Origin: Hortaea werneckii
Taxonomy: Eukaryota > Ascomycota > Dothideomycetes > Mycosphaerellales > Teratosphaeriaceae
Direction of reading: 5' to 3'
Assembly: GCA_037044905.1 (NCBI GenBank)
Contig: JBAOKB010000036.1
Span: 1-64,000, forward strand
DNA length: 64,000 nucleotides
The notes below the pieces were generated by a model. The model ran no database searches, was not told the origin of the DNA, and saw only the letters and a list, made by a program, of their open reading frames with translations. Shown piece by piece: positions 1-12,562 of the stretch (position 1 is the stretch's first letter; every line of letters starts with the position of its first letter). The translations under genes were made by a program, and so were the position numbers.

Positions 1-1120
1 TGGCCCTTGGAGGCGGAAAGATCGTATCTCGTCAAGGCGGCTGAAGGTGCTGTATCAGATTTACCCCGCTACAGTAGGAGATGCGCTGTACAGCACTTCA
101 GCCCGCACCATCCGCTCTATCCATCTATCTTTAGTCACAACGAGGAACCCCCCCCCGAGTCTTGACCACCACGATGGATCTTCAGGTTTCCCTTGGCTCG
201 GTATTGCCAAAGTTTAATTCTAGCTTTGCGCTGTATTAGGCACCAGAGGCGATACGACAAATCCATTTCTCCTTCCGTTTCAGTGGCCCACCCAGCCCGG
301 CGGGTTCGGGTGAGGCCGGCAAGCCGGAGAAGTGCACTTGGACCGCTAGTGGACACTGACTCTCTGATACAGACAGACGTTGAGTTCTGCTACAGTCCAA
401 CCATACCTCATGCCGCATCATTGCTAGCACCTGGACCGTGAGAACGCTGTGGCAAACGCCATGGCTCTCGCTATCAATGGCCAATCCCGTGAATATGCTT
501 GAGCAGCCGGCTGCAAGAATCGCAATGTCTATCCACACCCACAGGAAGGACTCCATCATTCATCAAAAACTCCGATACCAATAGGTCCGACCAATTGCCT
601 ATTTGAGACGCCTACCGAATGCACAGCGAGATGGTGTCCGAGGGCATGTGGAGTCCATCGATCTTGGCTGCATCCCCAATGGTGAGTATACGCGAGTGGA
701 GATCAATGCCCGTTGGTCTGTCCTCCCGGTCTCGCGTTTCTTGTCAGGCTTTCCTCTAGTGACATTCAGACTTTCGGCTGCACATGGCAGTAGACCCTTT
801 GCATGATCCGCCAACCACGGAGGACGAAACGCCATTGCGCCAGCCGTGCGCCTTGCCACCATGGCCGTTTGGAATACGCTCTGCCTAGTGGAGTTTTGTA
901 ACGAGGAGGCAAATCCTCTGTCGGCAGGGTCTTGAGCGGTATGTTAAGAACAAAAGGCCCTTCCAGCCTGATCGAATTGTAGACACATTATCATCACTCT
1001 CGTTCATCTTCCAGTACCTCCTTGAGGCTCTCCCCCTTCTCGCTGGCGATACTCGCTCAACCTTTAGAGAGCCTTTCTTAGTTTCCGTACAGCTTGGTCT
1101 GTACATAAGCCTTTCCAAGC
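1..1120. other. Intergenic region upstream of laccase
   Basis: I see no supportable gene here. The open frames are short, overlap on both strands and lack a protein-like pattern. The last few hundred bases are presumably the laccase promoter and 5' UTR, but I see no clear TATA box. Confidence 0.5.
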
Positions 1121-2987
1121 ATGCATCTTCGACAGGTGGCTGCCCTTGGCCTTGCCACACTCTCTTCACTCGTTACTTCCGCAGCAGTTCCTGCTGAACC
1201 TATAGAGGTTGAAGAGAGGCAGATCGCCGAGAGACAGGTTGCCGACGGCGGTTGCACGAATGGTCCTTACACGCGGTTTTGCTGGGGTGATGGCTATAGC
1301 ATAGCGACAGACTTCGACCAAAAGTTCCCCACCACCGGAAACACAGTCACGTACGACCTTGACATTACGAACGGCACTTGCAACCCGGACGGCAATGGAG
1401 AACGGCTGTGCCTTCTCATCAACAACCAATACCCTGGACCCTTGATCAGAGCATCATGGGGTGACAACCTCGTAATTAACGTCAAGAACTCTATGCAAGA
1501 CAATGGAACGTCGATTCACTGGCACGGTACGTAGAAGAAAAACAGCCAAATCGCTGCAGTCGTACTGATTAAAGTCCAGGTGTACGACAATACCACACGA
1601 CTGAGGCGGATGGCGTCAACGGCCTGACCGAGTGCCCTTTGGCACCAGGCGACACGAAGACGTATTCTTTCCAGGTAACTCAGTTCGGAACCTCATGGTA
1701 CCACAGTCGTAAGTGTAATATTCCCGTCCTTGCTCCTGGCTCGTTTACTCATTCTTCCCGGCAGACTTCAGCTCACAGTATGGCGATGGCGTCGTCGGCC
1801 CTATGATATTTGACGGCCCGGCCTCTTCTAACTACGATCATGATCTGGGTCCCTATGTCATCAGCGACTGGTACTACCCGACTGCATACCAGATCAACTC
1901 CTTGGCGGCAATCAACCTCCAGTCGCAGGGCCCGCCGCCGCCAGGCGACACCATCCTCATCAATGGAACGAACAAGAACGCCAACGGTGGTGGACAGTAC
2001 AATAAGGTGACGATGCAGAAGGGCAAGAAGTACCGTCTGCGTCTAATCAACACTTCCGTTGACAATTACATCCGGGTTTCCCTGGATGGCCACAACATGA
2101 CTGTCATGACCACCGACTTCATCCCTGTCAAGCCCTTCGACGTTCAAACGATCCTCATCGGCATTGGTCAACGTTACGATGTTGTCATCAAGGCGAACCA
2201 GGCTTCAGGCAACTACTGGTTCCGCGCCAACGTGGCCTCTGACTGCTTAAGCGCAAACAACTTCTACGCCAAAGCCATCTGGAGCTACAGCGACGCTCCT
2301 TCTGGCGAGCCGACCACCAGCGGTCACCCTGAGCCGAGCGACTGCAAGGAGCCTAGCCAGGCCGCTCCATACTGGGTGCAGCCCGTCCCGTCCGGCACCT
2401 TCGACAACGCCAAGAGCAGCCTCGACGTTGGCATCACGCAGGCCCAATTCCCGCCCGGCGGCGACTCGCTCTTCGTCTGGGCGCTGGGCAACTCGTCCAT
2501 GAACGTGGACTGGGAGAAGCCGACGCTGCAGTACTTCGCCGAGAACAACGACGACTACGAGACCCGCATGAACGTCCACTACACCACCAACGAGGGCAAG
2601 TGGAACTACTGGCTCATCCAGCAGGACAGCCGCGCCCCGCCCGTCCCGCACCCCATCCACCTCCACGGCCACGACTTCTTCGTCTTAGGCGTGGGCTCCG
2701 GCTCTTACACCCCGGACGCCCCGCTCAACTACGCCACTCCGCCGCGTCGCGATACCGCGACCGTCCCCGGCGGCGGATGGTTGGCCATCGCCTTCCTCTC
2801 CAACAACCCAGGCGCCTGGCTGATGCATTGCCACATTGCCTGGCACGTGGCGGAGGGGCTGGCGGTCCAGTTCGTCGAGTCCCCCGAGAAGGTTACGTTT
2901 GATCAGAATGCGTTGCAGGAGACTTGCACGAACTGGAAGAACTATTACGATGGGGCTTACTGGCATAAGGATGACTCGGGTATCTAG
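1121..2987 (+). CDS. Secreted ascomycete laccase (multicopper oxidase)
   Basis: Model: join(1121..1526, 1580..1708, 1765..2987), 585 aa, two short introns with frame kept across both. It begins with a signal peptide (about residues 1-21) and a short pro-region with Arg-Gln sites. All four copper signatures are visible: HWHG at 133-136, WYHSHF at 175-180, HPIHLHGH at 474-481, and HCHIAWH at 533-539 with Leu544 at the T1 axial position. The protein ends in DSGI, the C-terminal plug typical of ascomycete laccases, which is kept or trimmed at maturation. It should oxidise phenols (lignin, melanin precursors or plant phenolics) with reduction of oxygen to water, outside the cell or at the wall. 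Neighbours give no further clue. Function is confident; the natural substrate is unknown. Confidence 0.95.
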
Positions 2988-4918
2988 AGATAATGTGGGT
3001 TTGTGTGTTTTGCTTTGATTGTATAGCCAAATGAATGAATTTTCTTGGTTGATGATTTGGAACATCCCTATCTGAGGAGCTGTCACTTGAAAGGGGGTAA
3101 TAATGATTGTCAGACTGCTCGAGATGGAGTGCAGATGTTTTCCGTGGCTCGCGGGGCCCGGCATGTATTGCGCAAGACCAGTCACGAACATCTCAGAAGA
3201 TATGTCCGAGCTACTTGGTGATGGGGGTGCATCCACAGTGCGACCACTCCCTTCTCACAACCAGACGGTGCATTCCGAACTGACAAACACGCCCTAGCAA
3301 GATGATAAGTCGTCTAGCTGTGCATGCGAATGATGAGATTGCCTTTCCGCCAACATAATTCACCTCCGCTGTGATGTCGCAATGGATCATAACCATCCCC
3401 ATCTAGGTCAAACAGTAATAGGTCCGAGGTGGGAAAAGTCAGTTGCGAAAGCTTGGCCAACTTTTCAAGACTTGCATTTGCTATCGATTTGGCATCAAAG
3501 GTTCATACTACCAACGTTCGCCTCGCACCTTGTTCCTTTTGATCATCTCATCAGGGCAAACTTCGTATTTCGTAGCTCCCGTCTCTCCGCCTCTTGAAGC
3601 ACCGATCTAGATAGCGTCCCAAGCGCAGCGGTGAGTCCGTGCTGCTGTCGTTCGAGTTTTGAAGGCTTCACCGCTTGCGACCATGTTCTTAAGTGAAGTT
3701 GTGAAGAGAGCTGTTCGTGCTGTCAAGACGAAAATAGCACTTCCTGCAGCATTGGCAGAGCCCATTCGAGAGATTCCTGCAGATGCGTGAGAAGGTCGAT
3801 TATGCAAGCTCCCGAGACGCCATCATCATTTTGCCCTGGAGAACCCCTGTCATCAACCGAGCTCCTTGTCCGGCATAATGCATAAGGTTGCCGCTAGTCA
3901 CGTTTAGCCTCAGCCCGTCCAAATCACGTTCGACCTCTGCGCTCATCCCACCTACGCCACAATAGTCACCCATTGTAATGATGAGGGGCATACGACACGG
4001 AGAAATGCGCAGGATTCTTGCTACGGCATTCCCAGAGCTTGACAGTCAGCTCACTGATCAGCTCACGACACTCGAAAGTACAAGCGGTTGTACACAATAA
4101 ACCCGAAAGGTCCAAGACGGCTGTACCTCCTAGCCATCCTCCCAAGATGATAAGTCTGTGGGTACGCTACGGAGAGCGACATGACGGGATTTCGCCTACA
4201 TGATTCTCTTGCATCCGCGGCGAAACCATGAGGCCTCAACGACATACCGCAAACGGCAGACCATGGCGAAGGCGACGCTTGTCTGCACCTTCATACTCTG
4301 CCCTGCTCCGTCCTTCTAGCGCGGGCTACTGGTGTTTTTAGAGTTCGGTCTGTCTGTCCGCCAAGGGCCTTATGCGGTGCATGGTGACCGAATGATCAGG
4401 ACCATTTACTGGAAGCGAGGCGCTTACCTAAAATCCATACTCCTTCCTCCCTAGCTCGTGAGCCTCTGGTTGAGCGTTCTGCGATCGGCAGGAACGAGCA
4501 GGACTACTATCTTTGAACATATCCACCCGCTCGAAAGCTTGTTGATGAGCAGACTTCCTAGTAGCCTCGTCCAGCCCCCAATGTACCGCTTGACTCCACT
4601 TCGTCTACAGATGGCCAAGAAATCCCATCCCAGTAGACTTTCTTCTCCGGGTGCTAACGTCGCTGCTGGATTGAGGCGTACCACACGGGAAGGAATCAAC
4701 GGCTTTGGCCATGTGGTGAGTTACAAACGTCCGGTCTTCGGCTCACAGCGACGTTGCTGGTCGTCCAGCAACTCATAAAATCCACTGCGCCCTTTCATCA
4801 TCAGGGGCAGATAGGTGCTTTTTGACGTGGCCTAGGTGGCTCTCTGTTTGCATTTCTAGTCTTCCTAGACGTCGTTCGTTTCCTCCGTCCATTAATACGC
4901 TCGCTTTCTATCCATAAT
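2988..4918. other. Long intergenic region
   Basis: About 1.9 kb between laccase and the next secreted-protein gene, in the same orientation. Open frames are short and I cannot build a spliced gene on either strand. GATAAG motifs (near 3303 and 4147) could be GATA-factor sites, but this is only a motif match. Confidence 0.45.
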
Positions 4919-6276
4919 ATGCCATATCTCAAATTTGCCAGCAGCGCTCTGGCGCTCAGTCTTGCTCACTCGGTCCTCGCTCAGGATGAGTGTCCGCCAC
5001 CAGGCACCTGCCAATCGTTCGGTGTCGACTTCACAGACGGCGGCACCTTCTTCCAGAATACTTTGTCGAACGAACAGTTCAACGCCACCCAGGAATTTGA
5101 GGGTTGCCAGGATGACACCAGTAACAACATCCTGATTGGACCGACGGGAGATTCGTTCGAATGTGGCGGCACCTCGCTCGTCCCCGCTGACCAGGACATG
5201 ACGTTTAGCTGTCCTGTGCAAAAGAGCGCGTTGGAGTCTGGTGATTACTCCATTGTTGTCATTTCCAACAACGGAGGATGCAACCCTATTGCCTTCCAGA
5301 GAGATTTCATCATCAACGCAGCTCCGTACGTTATACTTCAAAGATCAGTGGCTGGATTCCTTGACTGACCTTTTCGATAGTCAGGAGACCGAGACAGTCA
5401 CACCGACTGTCACTATTGAGACTGCATTCACGCCAATCGTCAGTTCTACGGAGACAGAGACATCTCTTGTGACGAGGACGGCACGGACTAGCACTGTGAC
5501 CGTGCCTCGCTGGAACTTCAACCCAACTTACACGGTTTATCCAAGACCGACCTACACCTGGATCAAGGACCCAATCTGGACTTATACTTCCACCGAGAAT
5601 GTGCCAACTGTGGTTGCCACAAGCACTATCCAGAGCACTGCGCCGTGCTCGCAAGCCCCGACTAAGCGGGACCCTCAACCGACTACCGTACCGCCACCTC
5701 TTGAGGAGAAGTTCCAAGAACTTGCAGACATCTGCCGCAGGGTTGTCAACGCGCTGAGATGGAAGGAGCGAGACGTCCTGCCCGGTCGGTCCGCCTCCAC
5801 GGAATTCAAGCGCGCCATCATCGAGGGCCGTGCGATCGACCCCAAGGCCAAGGAAGCCTGGCTCCGTGAACGCCACGAACGTCTAGCTGCGAAGAACGCC
5901 GGCGGGATCCAGAAGCGTGCCCCGGACGCCCCTACTCTCACTATCACCGACTCCTCTGCAGCATCGACCGTGACCTCGACCACGAGCACTGCGCCCACTT
6001 CCACCATTTTCGCCACTACTGTTGTCCAGAGCACGACTACGACAACACCGCTGACTACCATCTCCCGTGAGTAACCGCAAATCTGCTTTATCTCTACATA
6101 ATCCCATACTGACATTTTCTCTAGGCGGTTTCAACTTCGGCATCTCGCGCGAGACGGCTTCTCAGCGCACAATCACCAAGACGATCCCCGTTCTCGGGAC
6201 CCAAATCACCGTTACTTCTACCACTGAGGCTACCGTGACCGTCACCGATGTCACGACGCCTACGAGCTGCCCTTAA
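4919..6276 (+). CDS. Secreted Ser/Thr-rich protein with Kex2-type sites, function unknown
   Basis: Model: join(4919..5325, 5381..6066, 6125..6276), 414 aa. A signal peptide (residues 1-21) precedes a Cys-containing domain of about 115 residues. Then come Thr-Val-Thr repeats, an Ala/Arg/Glu-rich and probably helical middle (about 235-310), and a second Thr-Val-Thr region ending in TSCP. Dibasic Lys-Arg pairs at 231-232 and 314-315 flank the helical part and resemble Kex2 protease sites. There is no GPI-type C-terminus. The N-terminal domain resembles proteins I have met only as hypothetical secreted proteins of filamentous ascomycetes. A wall-associated or processed secreted protein is an inference; no enzymatic motif is visible. 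Confidence 0.85.
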
Positions 6277-7283
6277 TTCTCTTTCATGAGTGGCCGCAAA
6301 ACATTTGGATTCGGGTGGGAATAGTTGCGGGCCTTGTTTCTCGTCTGTGGTCTCAGCGGGATGATGTAGATATTTTTAATTTCACTTTTGGACCCTCATA
6401 TGGCTTAGATTTTCGTTCCGTCCTTTTCAAATACAGGACTGGAATATCAATCGATGTTACCATGACAGTCTGCCAGGCATGTCGGTTCACATCCGCTGTG
6501 TACTTTCCATTTTGGCATTAATGGCTACAAGAGGAGATCACGGATGCTGGAAAGTCAACCATATAACGGCGTGGGACGGAATCAGATCAAATCTTTCTCC
6601 TTACAGCTCTGATGCTACACAAGATCGTGAGCTGGTTGTGCTGTCGGATGCAGTGCGGCTGCATTCTGCATCAGGGTAGCGCTGATCCTCTTCAAGCAAA
6701 ATTCTTTATCTAGGCTGTAAGCCAGATCCTCTTCACGCTCACATCTCCGGTTAAATCCACCACATGCCTCAGATATTTTGCTCTGCTGGAATCGCTTTCA
6801 TGCCGGCTCGAGCAACGAGTTCAATACGTCCTTGAGAGACTCGCCAAAGTCAGGATGTAATCCCAGCTTTGCGCTTTGCTAAATCAAATTCACCGTCGGT
6901 TCTGGCACTATGGCAGTCCTTTTTAGACAAGGTTGATTTGGCTTAACAAGCATCCTCAAGCTTCGTTGACAAGCGCACATGCCGATGGTATGCCAAACGC
7001 TCCCAAATGCATGGGTGGTTGGAATGATTGGACGCCTGGGCAGAGAGGATTCGCGACAGCCAGTTCTGGCCATGATCTACCAGGATACTGCATAGATCTA
7101 GGTAGCGGGCGTCGACCCCACCATGCACCATAATGAGAAGGCATCTACACCAGAGTGAGCTGCCGAAACTCTTCTCTTGAATCGCTGAACTCTCGCCTGG
7201 CAGTTTTCCACTTTCTTCTACGTCTGATCACAGAGGCTTCGACGCTAAGCCCAGGAACGAACTTCTCCTTGCCAACCATCACG
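6277..7283. other. Intergenic region upstream of permease
   Basis: About 1 kb without a supportable gene. Presumed 3' UTR of the secreted protein and promoter of the permease. Confidence 0.45.
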
Positions 7284-9163
7284 ATGCAGCGAGAATCTGC
7301 CTTTGAGCTCAAAGAGCCAACAAGCTCCACAGAGCATGACACTGGAAAAGCCATCTTCCCGATCGTCAGAAGCGAAGAAGAGACCTCAGATGAGCATTTG
7401 GACCAACAGAATGCCGTGCTCAGAACTACTCTGGCTACAACCCAGGATGTCCACGATATGCAACGAATGGGCAAGACTCAGGAACTTATCCGTCGTTTCC
7501 GACAATTATCTATGATCTCCTTTGTCGCCATAGCTACGGCAGCATGGGAGATTGGGCTTTTCATTATCAGCCCCGGACTCATCAACGGCGGACGATCAGG
7601 ACTCATATACAGCTCGATCTGGAATTTCATCGGGTTTGGTCCCATCTACCTTAGTATGTCTGAGATGGCTTCAATGGTACGCGTCTGGTCTGTTTCTTGA
7701 CAGAGAAGTACAATGATTGCTGACTTTGACGCCTTCTTGCAGGCTCCAATAGCAGGAGCACAGTACCACTGGGTGTAAGCAAAGACTCCGTCAAAACCAC
7801 GTTGGGCGGGCTGCTCCTGATCTGCGATGAATAGCTCTGAATTTGCACCGGAGAAGTATCAACGCTTCTTGAGCTATGTGACTGGGTAGGATTCCTCCCC
7901 AGATGTGCCACTCCCCTGCTGATATGAATATCTCCACAGATGGACTTCCACCATGGCATGGCAGGCAGGCAACGCCATGGGCATCTTCTTAGCGGGATCG
8001 CTTGTGCAGACCATGATCCTGATCAACAACGAGAACTACGCCTTTCCGTCCTGGCAAGGCACTCTTCTCGCCTTCGCCTCAATGCTCATAGCCTATATCG
8101 GCAGCGTCTACGGTGCGAAAGTACTGCCGTACTGGCAGACAACGGTCTTTGCTGTGCACGTCCTGGGCTTCCTCGCATACATTGTGCCTATCTGGGTTAA
8201 CGCACCTAAGGCTTCACATCAGCAAGTTTGGGCTGACTTCCAAAATGAGGGCGGCTGGAGCGGCATCGGACTTTCCTTGATGGTTGGCCAGCTTGCGGGT
8301 ATCAGCCAGCAAGTCGGCATCGATACGGTAAGTCTTGTTACACAAAAAATCCTGACATCTGCCTTACGTTTCTTTAGGCGGCACACATGTCGGAAGAGGT
8401 GCGCGACGCCGCATCATCTGTGCCGAAGACGATGATAAGTGTATACTTCATCAACTTTGCCCTCATGTTCCTTGGGATTGTGACGATATGCTACCATATC
8501 CCGGATCTCGACGCAGCTCTCAACGACTCGACAACGTACCCTGCTATCTATGTCCTCAAACAATCGCTCGGAAACGGACCCATAACGGTGATCATGGTGC
8601 TGATAGCTTTCGTAACCATCGCCTCGAATATTGTATATCTCACGGCAGTCACCCGAGACCTATACGCCTTTGCCCGGGATCATGGCCTTCCTTGCTCTGG
8701 CTGGCTTAGTCGCGTCGACTCCAAAAGACGGATACCCGTCAACGCAACAATCTTCTCCTCCATAGTTGCCTGCTTGCTAGCCCTCATCTACATCGGCAGT
8801 CCCGTAGCATTTTACGCCATCACCTCGCTTGCCACGGTCTCTCTATTGCAATGCTACACACTCTCCATTGCTTGTGTGCTATGGCGCCGAATCTACGAAC
8901 CAAACACCCTACCAAAAGCAAGCTTTTCTCTTGGGTCGTGGGGTATTCCGTTGAATGCTATGGCGGTTGCGTACGGCTTATGGGCATTCTTCTGGGCGTT
9001 CTGGCCACAGGCTACACCTGTCGACGCCGCGGGCTTCAATTGGGCCTCCCCTATCTTTGTAGCCGTCTTACTGGTGGCTATGGCATACTTTGTGTTGAAG
9101 GCAAAGAATGAGTACTTTGGGCCAGTTACTACAGTAGAGGGGAGGGACGTTAGTGCTTATTAG
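7284..9163 (+). CDS. APC-family amino acid / GABA / choline permease
   Basis: Model: join(7284..7676, 7743..7774, 7835..7885, 7940..8327, 8378..9163), 549 aa. The start is the first ATG of the frame that leaves a hydrophilic N-terminal tail of about 75 residues. Hydrophobic segments fit about 12 membrane helices. The motif AAHMSEEVRDAASSVPKTM at about 289-307 is diagnostic for the fungal amino acid/GABA/choline branch of the APC superfamily (Uga4, Hnm1 type). Two of the five exons are tiny (32 and 51 nt). The gene is tail to tail with an L-amino-acid oxidase, with 169 bp between stop codons, which suggests but does not prove a shared role in amino acid or amine use. Plasma-membrane uptake is likely; the substrate cannot be read from sequence. 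Confidence 0.92.
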
Positions 9164-9332
9164 GCCGCCTAGACTTGCTGTTGCCAATTTGATGCTTTTC
9201 ATCGGCTATCAACGGGTTTTGTCAGAAGGTCCAAGGCGTTCAAGAATTGCACTACCGTCGTATTGAATTCACATTCAGAGGTAGAAAGACTTGCTAGATC
9301 GATCTAGAGAACATGCATCTTTGCGCGTGATC

Positions 9333-11402
9333 TCACATATGTATCCAGCGCGCCATCCAAAAGCTCGTAATCTCCTTCGCTTCATCGACCATGCCCATGT
9401 CAAGGAGAAGCTGGGTGGTCCCTCTCACAGCACTCTCAAGCGCACTCCATATCCAAGCATGCGTATACGACGTGTGTTCACCGACAAAGACGGTATGCTT
9501 CTCTGTGTGGAAGTAAGCCGGCAAGTACAGGTCCTGCTGCCCTACGATAGGCGAGCACCAAGCGCCAGCTTGATTCTCCATATTTGCCCAACAGATACGG
9601 TCGTGTGCTCCGGTGTACTGCTCCTTGGCAACATTCCCGTGAGTCTCCACCATCGCACGTAAGACTCTAGCGACGTTCTCCTCTTCGCTGAGCGCACTCA
9701 GCGATGGGACAGTCGAGTCGCTGACATATGAGGCTAAGATGACACCGGGCCCGCTCGCGTTGATGTTGTAGGATGGGTAGCAGATGCTGCCAATACCGGG
9801 AATGTTCGAAGATCCGCAGCCGCCGTAGATGGGGTACTCCGAATGTTCCCAGAAGCGGGTCTCAAAGTGCAGAGCTACTTTACAGGCGGACTGGTATCCC
9901 ATACTTTGGATGGCGCGAGACAGCAGCGAGCTGTAGTCCGGCATCGGATGCCAGATGCGAGCTCGTGTAAACGGGACGGCCGAGACGACGTAGTCGAACT
10001 CCATTTCACCGTGCGGCTCGATATCGAACAAGTTCCTGTTACGGTACTGAACACTCATCTTCTCGCTGGTCTCGTTCCAGACCATACCTTGCACGCTGGT
10101 GTCGAAGACAGTCCGATTCAATACTTGAGGGCCAAAGGCTTCAGGTAGCTTCGAGAGCCCTTGGTCGATAGTCCGCCACTCGGTGGCACTGAAGTACACG
10201 GACTCGTACGGCCAAGAGGGGCTATCGTCCGTAAAACCATCGGCTTGGTCTGTGATGTTTTTGCTCCAGCCAAGTTTGTAGTAGAGATAGCCGGCTTCGG
10301 AGTAATCGAAATAGCCATCTGCTACAGCCTGCTTGTGAGCTTCGAAGATATTCGAGGCGAAAGATCTCATCTTCTCGGTGTCGAGATCAATCCATTCTTC
10401 TGCGTCTTCCTCGGCTTCCGCTACGGCAGTTGCGTTGGAGTAAGTAAGGTTTGCATTAGTCGCATAGGCAAGGTTGTCTTCGACTTCAGATCTCCCGGGC
10501 ACAGTACCATCAGGCCGACGCTTTGCAGTGTTTGCAGGCGTGTTTGGCGTGTTTTGGTACCAAGGGATAAAGTTAACCATATAATCTGATTCGTTGCCGT
10601 TCTGCGCATTGAGGACGTCGGCCAGCTGGAACACCATACGATGATCCTGGATAGGGATGGTCTCGTTATTCATGGTAATGGAGACAGGGAAGCGCATGGG
10701 ACCCATCTCTTGATATTGGTACTGATCCGGGCGGGTGCCATTCAAGTAGCTTGTGTGCACACGACCGCCGATGCGTCCGGATGCTTCAACTATTGTCCAG
10801 TCATGGAATCCGACAGAGTCCAGTAAGTGTGCTGTCATAAGACCAGATATACCGCCGCCGATGATGCCAATCGTCTTTGACTTCTGTGAAGCAACGAAGA
10901 CCTCATCGGGCTCCTTCTCCTCAAGATACTTGACACCATCAAACCATGGACCTTCCGCATCCATGATATCAGCGGCAGCCGTCCACCTCCGCTGTTGCCG
11001 TTTGGCAATGGTGACTGGCGCCGACCGTCCCATGAGTACGCCGTCAGAGAAGGCATGTAAGCACCCGCCTGAAACAGCATCGTTCGGTGGCAGCCATACA
11101 AATCGAGAAGGCCGCTGAGAAGGATACGCAGCATGCCGCTTGGCAAGCTCATGTTCCCCTACATGCGTAGTACCAAGTGTATGGTGACAGTCACTTGGTG
11201 AAACTGCATCGCAAGAGCCGTAGTGCATAGAAAGCTCCCCATCGAGAGGCGAGGTGTAACTGACGTGGACATTCTGTAAGCCACCGGCTTCAGCGACAAT
11301 GCCGTCCTGAAACTTGATCGTTTCTGAACGAGAAGCTATGGAAGCTGTCCAGGATATCTGTAGTAAGGAGGATGTGGCTAGTAGCCTGGAGAAGTATCTC
11401 AT
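9333..11402 (-). CDS. Secreted FAD-dependent L-amino-acid oxidase / flavin amine oxidase
   Basis: Single exon, 689 aa, starting at the ATG at 11402. A signal-like N-terminus (about 1-24) and a 150-residue N-terminal extension precede the FAD domain. The dinucleotide-binding glycine motif IGGGISG lies at about 181-187, followed by the acidic end of the second strand and GRIGGRVHT (about 209-217). The C-terminal FAD-contact segment is FVGEHTSYTHAWIWSALESAVRG. This is the monoamine oxidase/L-amino-acid oxidase fold, which oxidises an amino acid to an imino acid with release of hydrogen peroxide. Extracellular location is inferred from the leader. A TATATA motif lies about 70 bp upstream of the ATG, near 11472-11477. 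It is convergent with the permease just left of it. Confidence 0.92.
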   Translation of the reverse strand: MRYFSRLLATSSLLQISWTASIASRSETIKFQDGIVAEAGGLQNVHVSYTSPLDGELSMHYGSCDAVSPSDCHHTLGTTHVGEHELAKRHAAYPSQRPSRFVWLPPNDAVSGGCLHAFSDGVLMGRSAPVTIAKRQQRRWTAAADIMDAEGPWFDGVKYLEEKEPDEVFVASQKSKTIGIIGGGISGLMTAHLLDSVGFHDWTIVEASGRIGGRVHTSYLNGTRPDQYQYQEMGPMRFPVSITMNNETIPIQDHRMVFQLADVLNAQNGNESDYMVNFIPWYQNTPNTPANTAKRRPDGTVPGRSEVEDNLAYATNANLTYSNATAVAEAEEDAEEWIDLDTEKMRSFASNIFEAHKQAVADGYFDYSEAGYLYYKLGWSKNITDQADGFTDDSPSWPYESVYFSATEWRTIDQGLSKLPEAFGPQVLNRTVFDTSVQGMVWNETSEKMSVQYRNRNLFDIEPHGEMEFDYVVSAVPFTRARIWHPMPDYSSLLSRAIQSMGYQSACKVALHFETRFWEHSEYPIYGGCGSSNIPGIGSICYPSYNINASGPGVILASYVSDSTVPSLSALSEEENVARVLRAMVETHGNVAKEQYTGAHDRICWANMENQAGAWCSPIVGQQDLYLPAYFHTEKHTVFVGEHTSYTHAWIWSALESAVRGTTQLLLDMGMVDEAKEITSFWMARWIHM

Positions 11403-12562
11403 TTTCAAGGTGATGGCCGAAAATCTGTTCAGCTGGGAAGAGAAAGAGATTTCCAGCGAGGGTACGAGGGCCTATATAGCGAACCTACTGATATCTACTT
11501 GGAGTCATTCGTGTTCTTGCCCGGAGTACCGGGCAGTAGTACTGCATGCCGTCCCAAGGCCAACGCATTGGATCCTCGCCAGCTGTGGCCAAGATGTCTT
11601 CTGTTGCATTCACGCCCTTTGAGATAGGGCGACGGCAGGCGCAAGCCGCCAAAGACTTGATAAGTAACATCTCAACGGCCTAATATGTCAAAGTACTTAC
11701 CTTCGTCGCCGCGGAACATGCTCGGTGTTACGCTACAGTGTCCGTCCAATCACATTGTCCTCCCGAATTCGGGCTCTGCCGTCCGAAGATGCTCTTGTAG
11801 TGGAAGCAGATATGCTAGCATGCCCGATAGCTTCAGGCTGAATGTTCTGTACCTGCTTGAAAGGCTCATCTAGCAGCTCAAAGTGCTCACGGCGATCTGT
11901 CATTCGCGGCCAAGACCGCTTATCTCGACCTCTGCGTTGGCCGAAGGATACCTTGGCTTTCGTGCTATTGCTAAAGCAGCAGGCCGCCTGCAGCCGTGAC
12001 CCAAAAGCCAGGAATTACTGCCATGTGGTGACGATTTCAATAACATGTTGTCACCATATCGATACCATGCCATTTGGTATGTGCAGTCGCAGATAGGCTA
12101 TAGGCGATCAACTGGGGACGGAGCGCGGAAGTTCGGGGTTGCAGATCCGAATCTCCGATGTGCTGTCTGTTGAAAAATAAAAGTGCTGCGCTAGTTCGAT
12201 AATTACCGAGCTAGCCGAAAATAGTAATAAACGCCTAGATTGATACCCGAAAAGGGTCCGACGCTAGACATTGTAACACTGTCGGCTTTTGATACGTCAA
12301 AGACCGATACAAGGCAGGGAGATACTGACTACAGACCAAAAGGCGTTGCCTGCGTACGATGAAATGCAGATGAGGTGGGATGGACAGAGATGTCTCTGAA
12401 GACTCTTGTACATTCGGAAGATCTCATCAGGAACTGCGTCAGATGCCTGATAGAGACGTTCAGCAGGTGCTTGGTTCCGTCAACGTTCACTACAACTCTG
12501 GATGGCTCGAGAACCTCCGGCCAGGAGGTTTTCAGTCTTCAGTAGCCTTATGCAGAAATGCA
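11403..12562. other. Intergenic region between L-amino-acid oxidase and F-box gene
   Basis: It holds the promoter side of the oxidase (TATATA near 11472) and the 3' side of the F-box gene. The part around 12170-12290 is visibly more AT-rich than its surroundings. No gene or mobile element could be supported. Confidence 0.45.
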
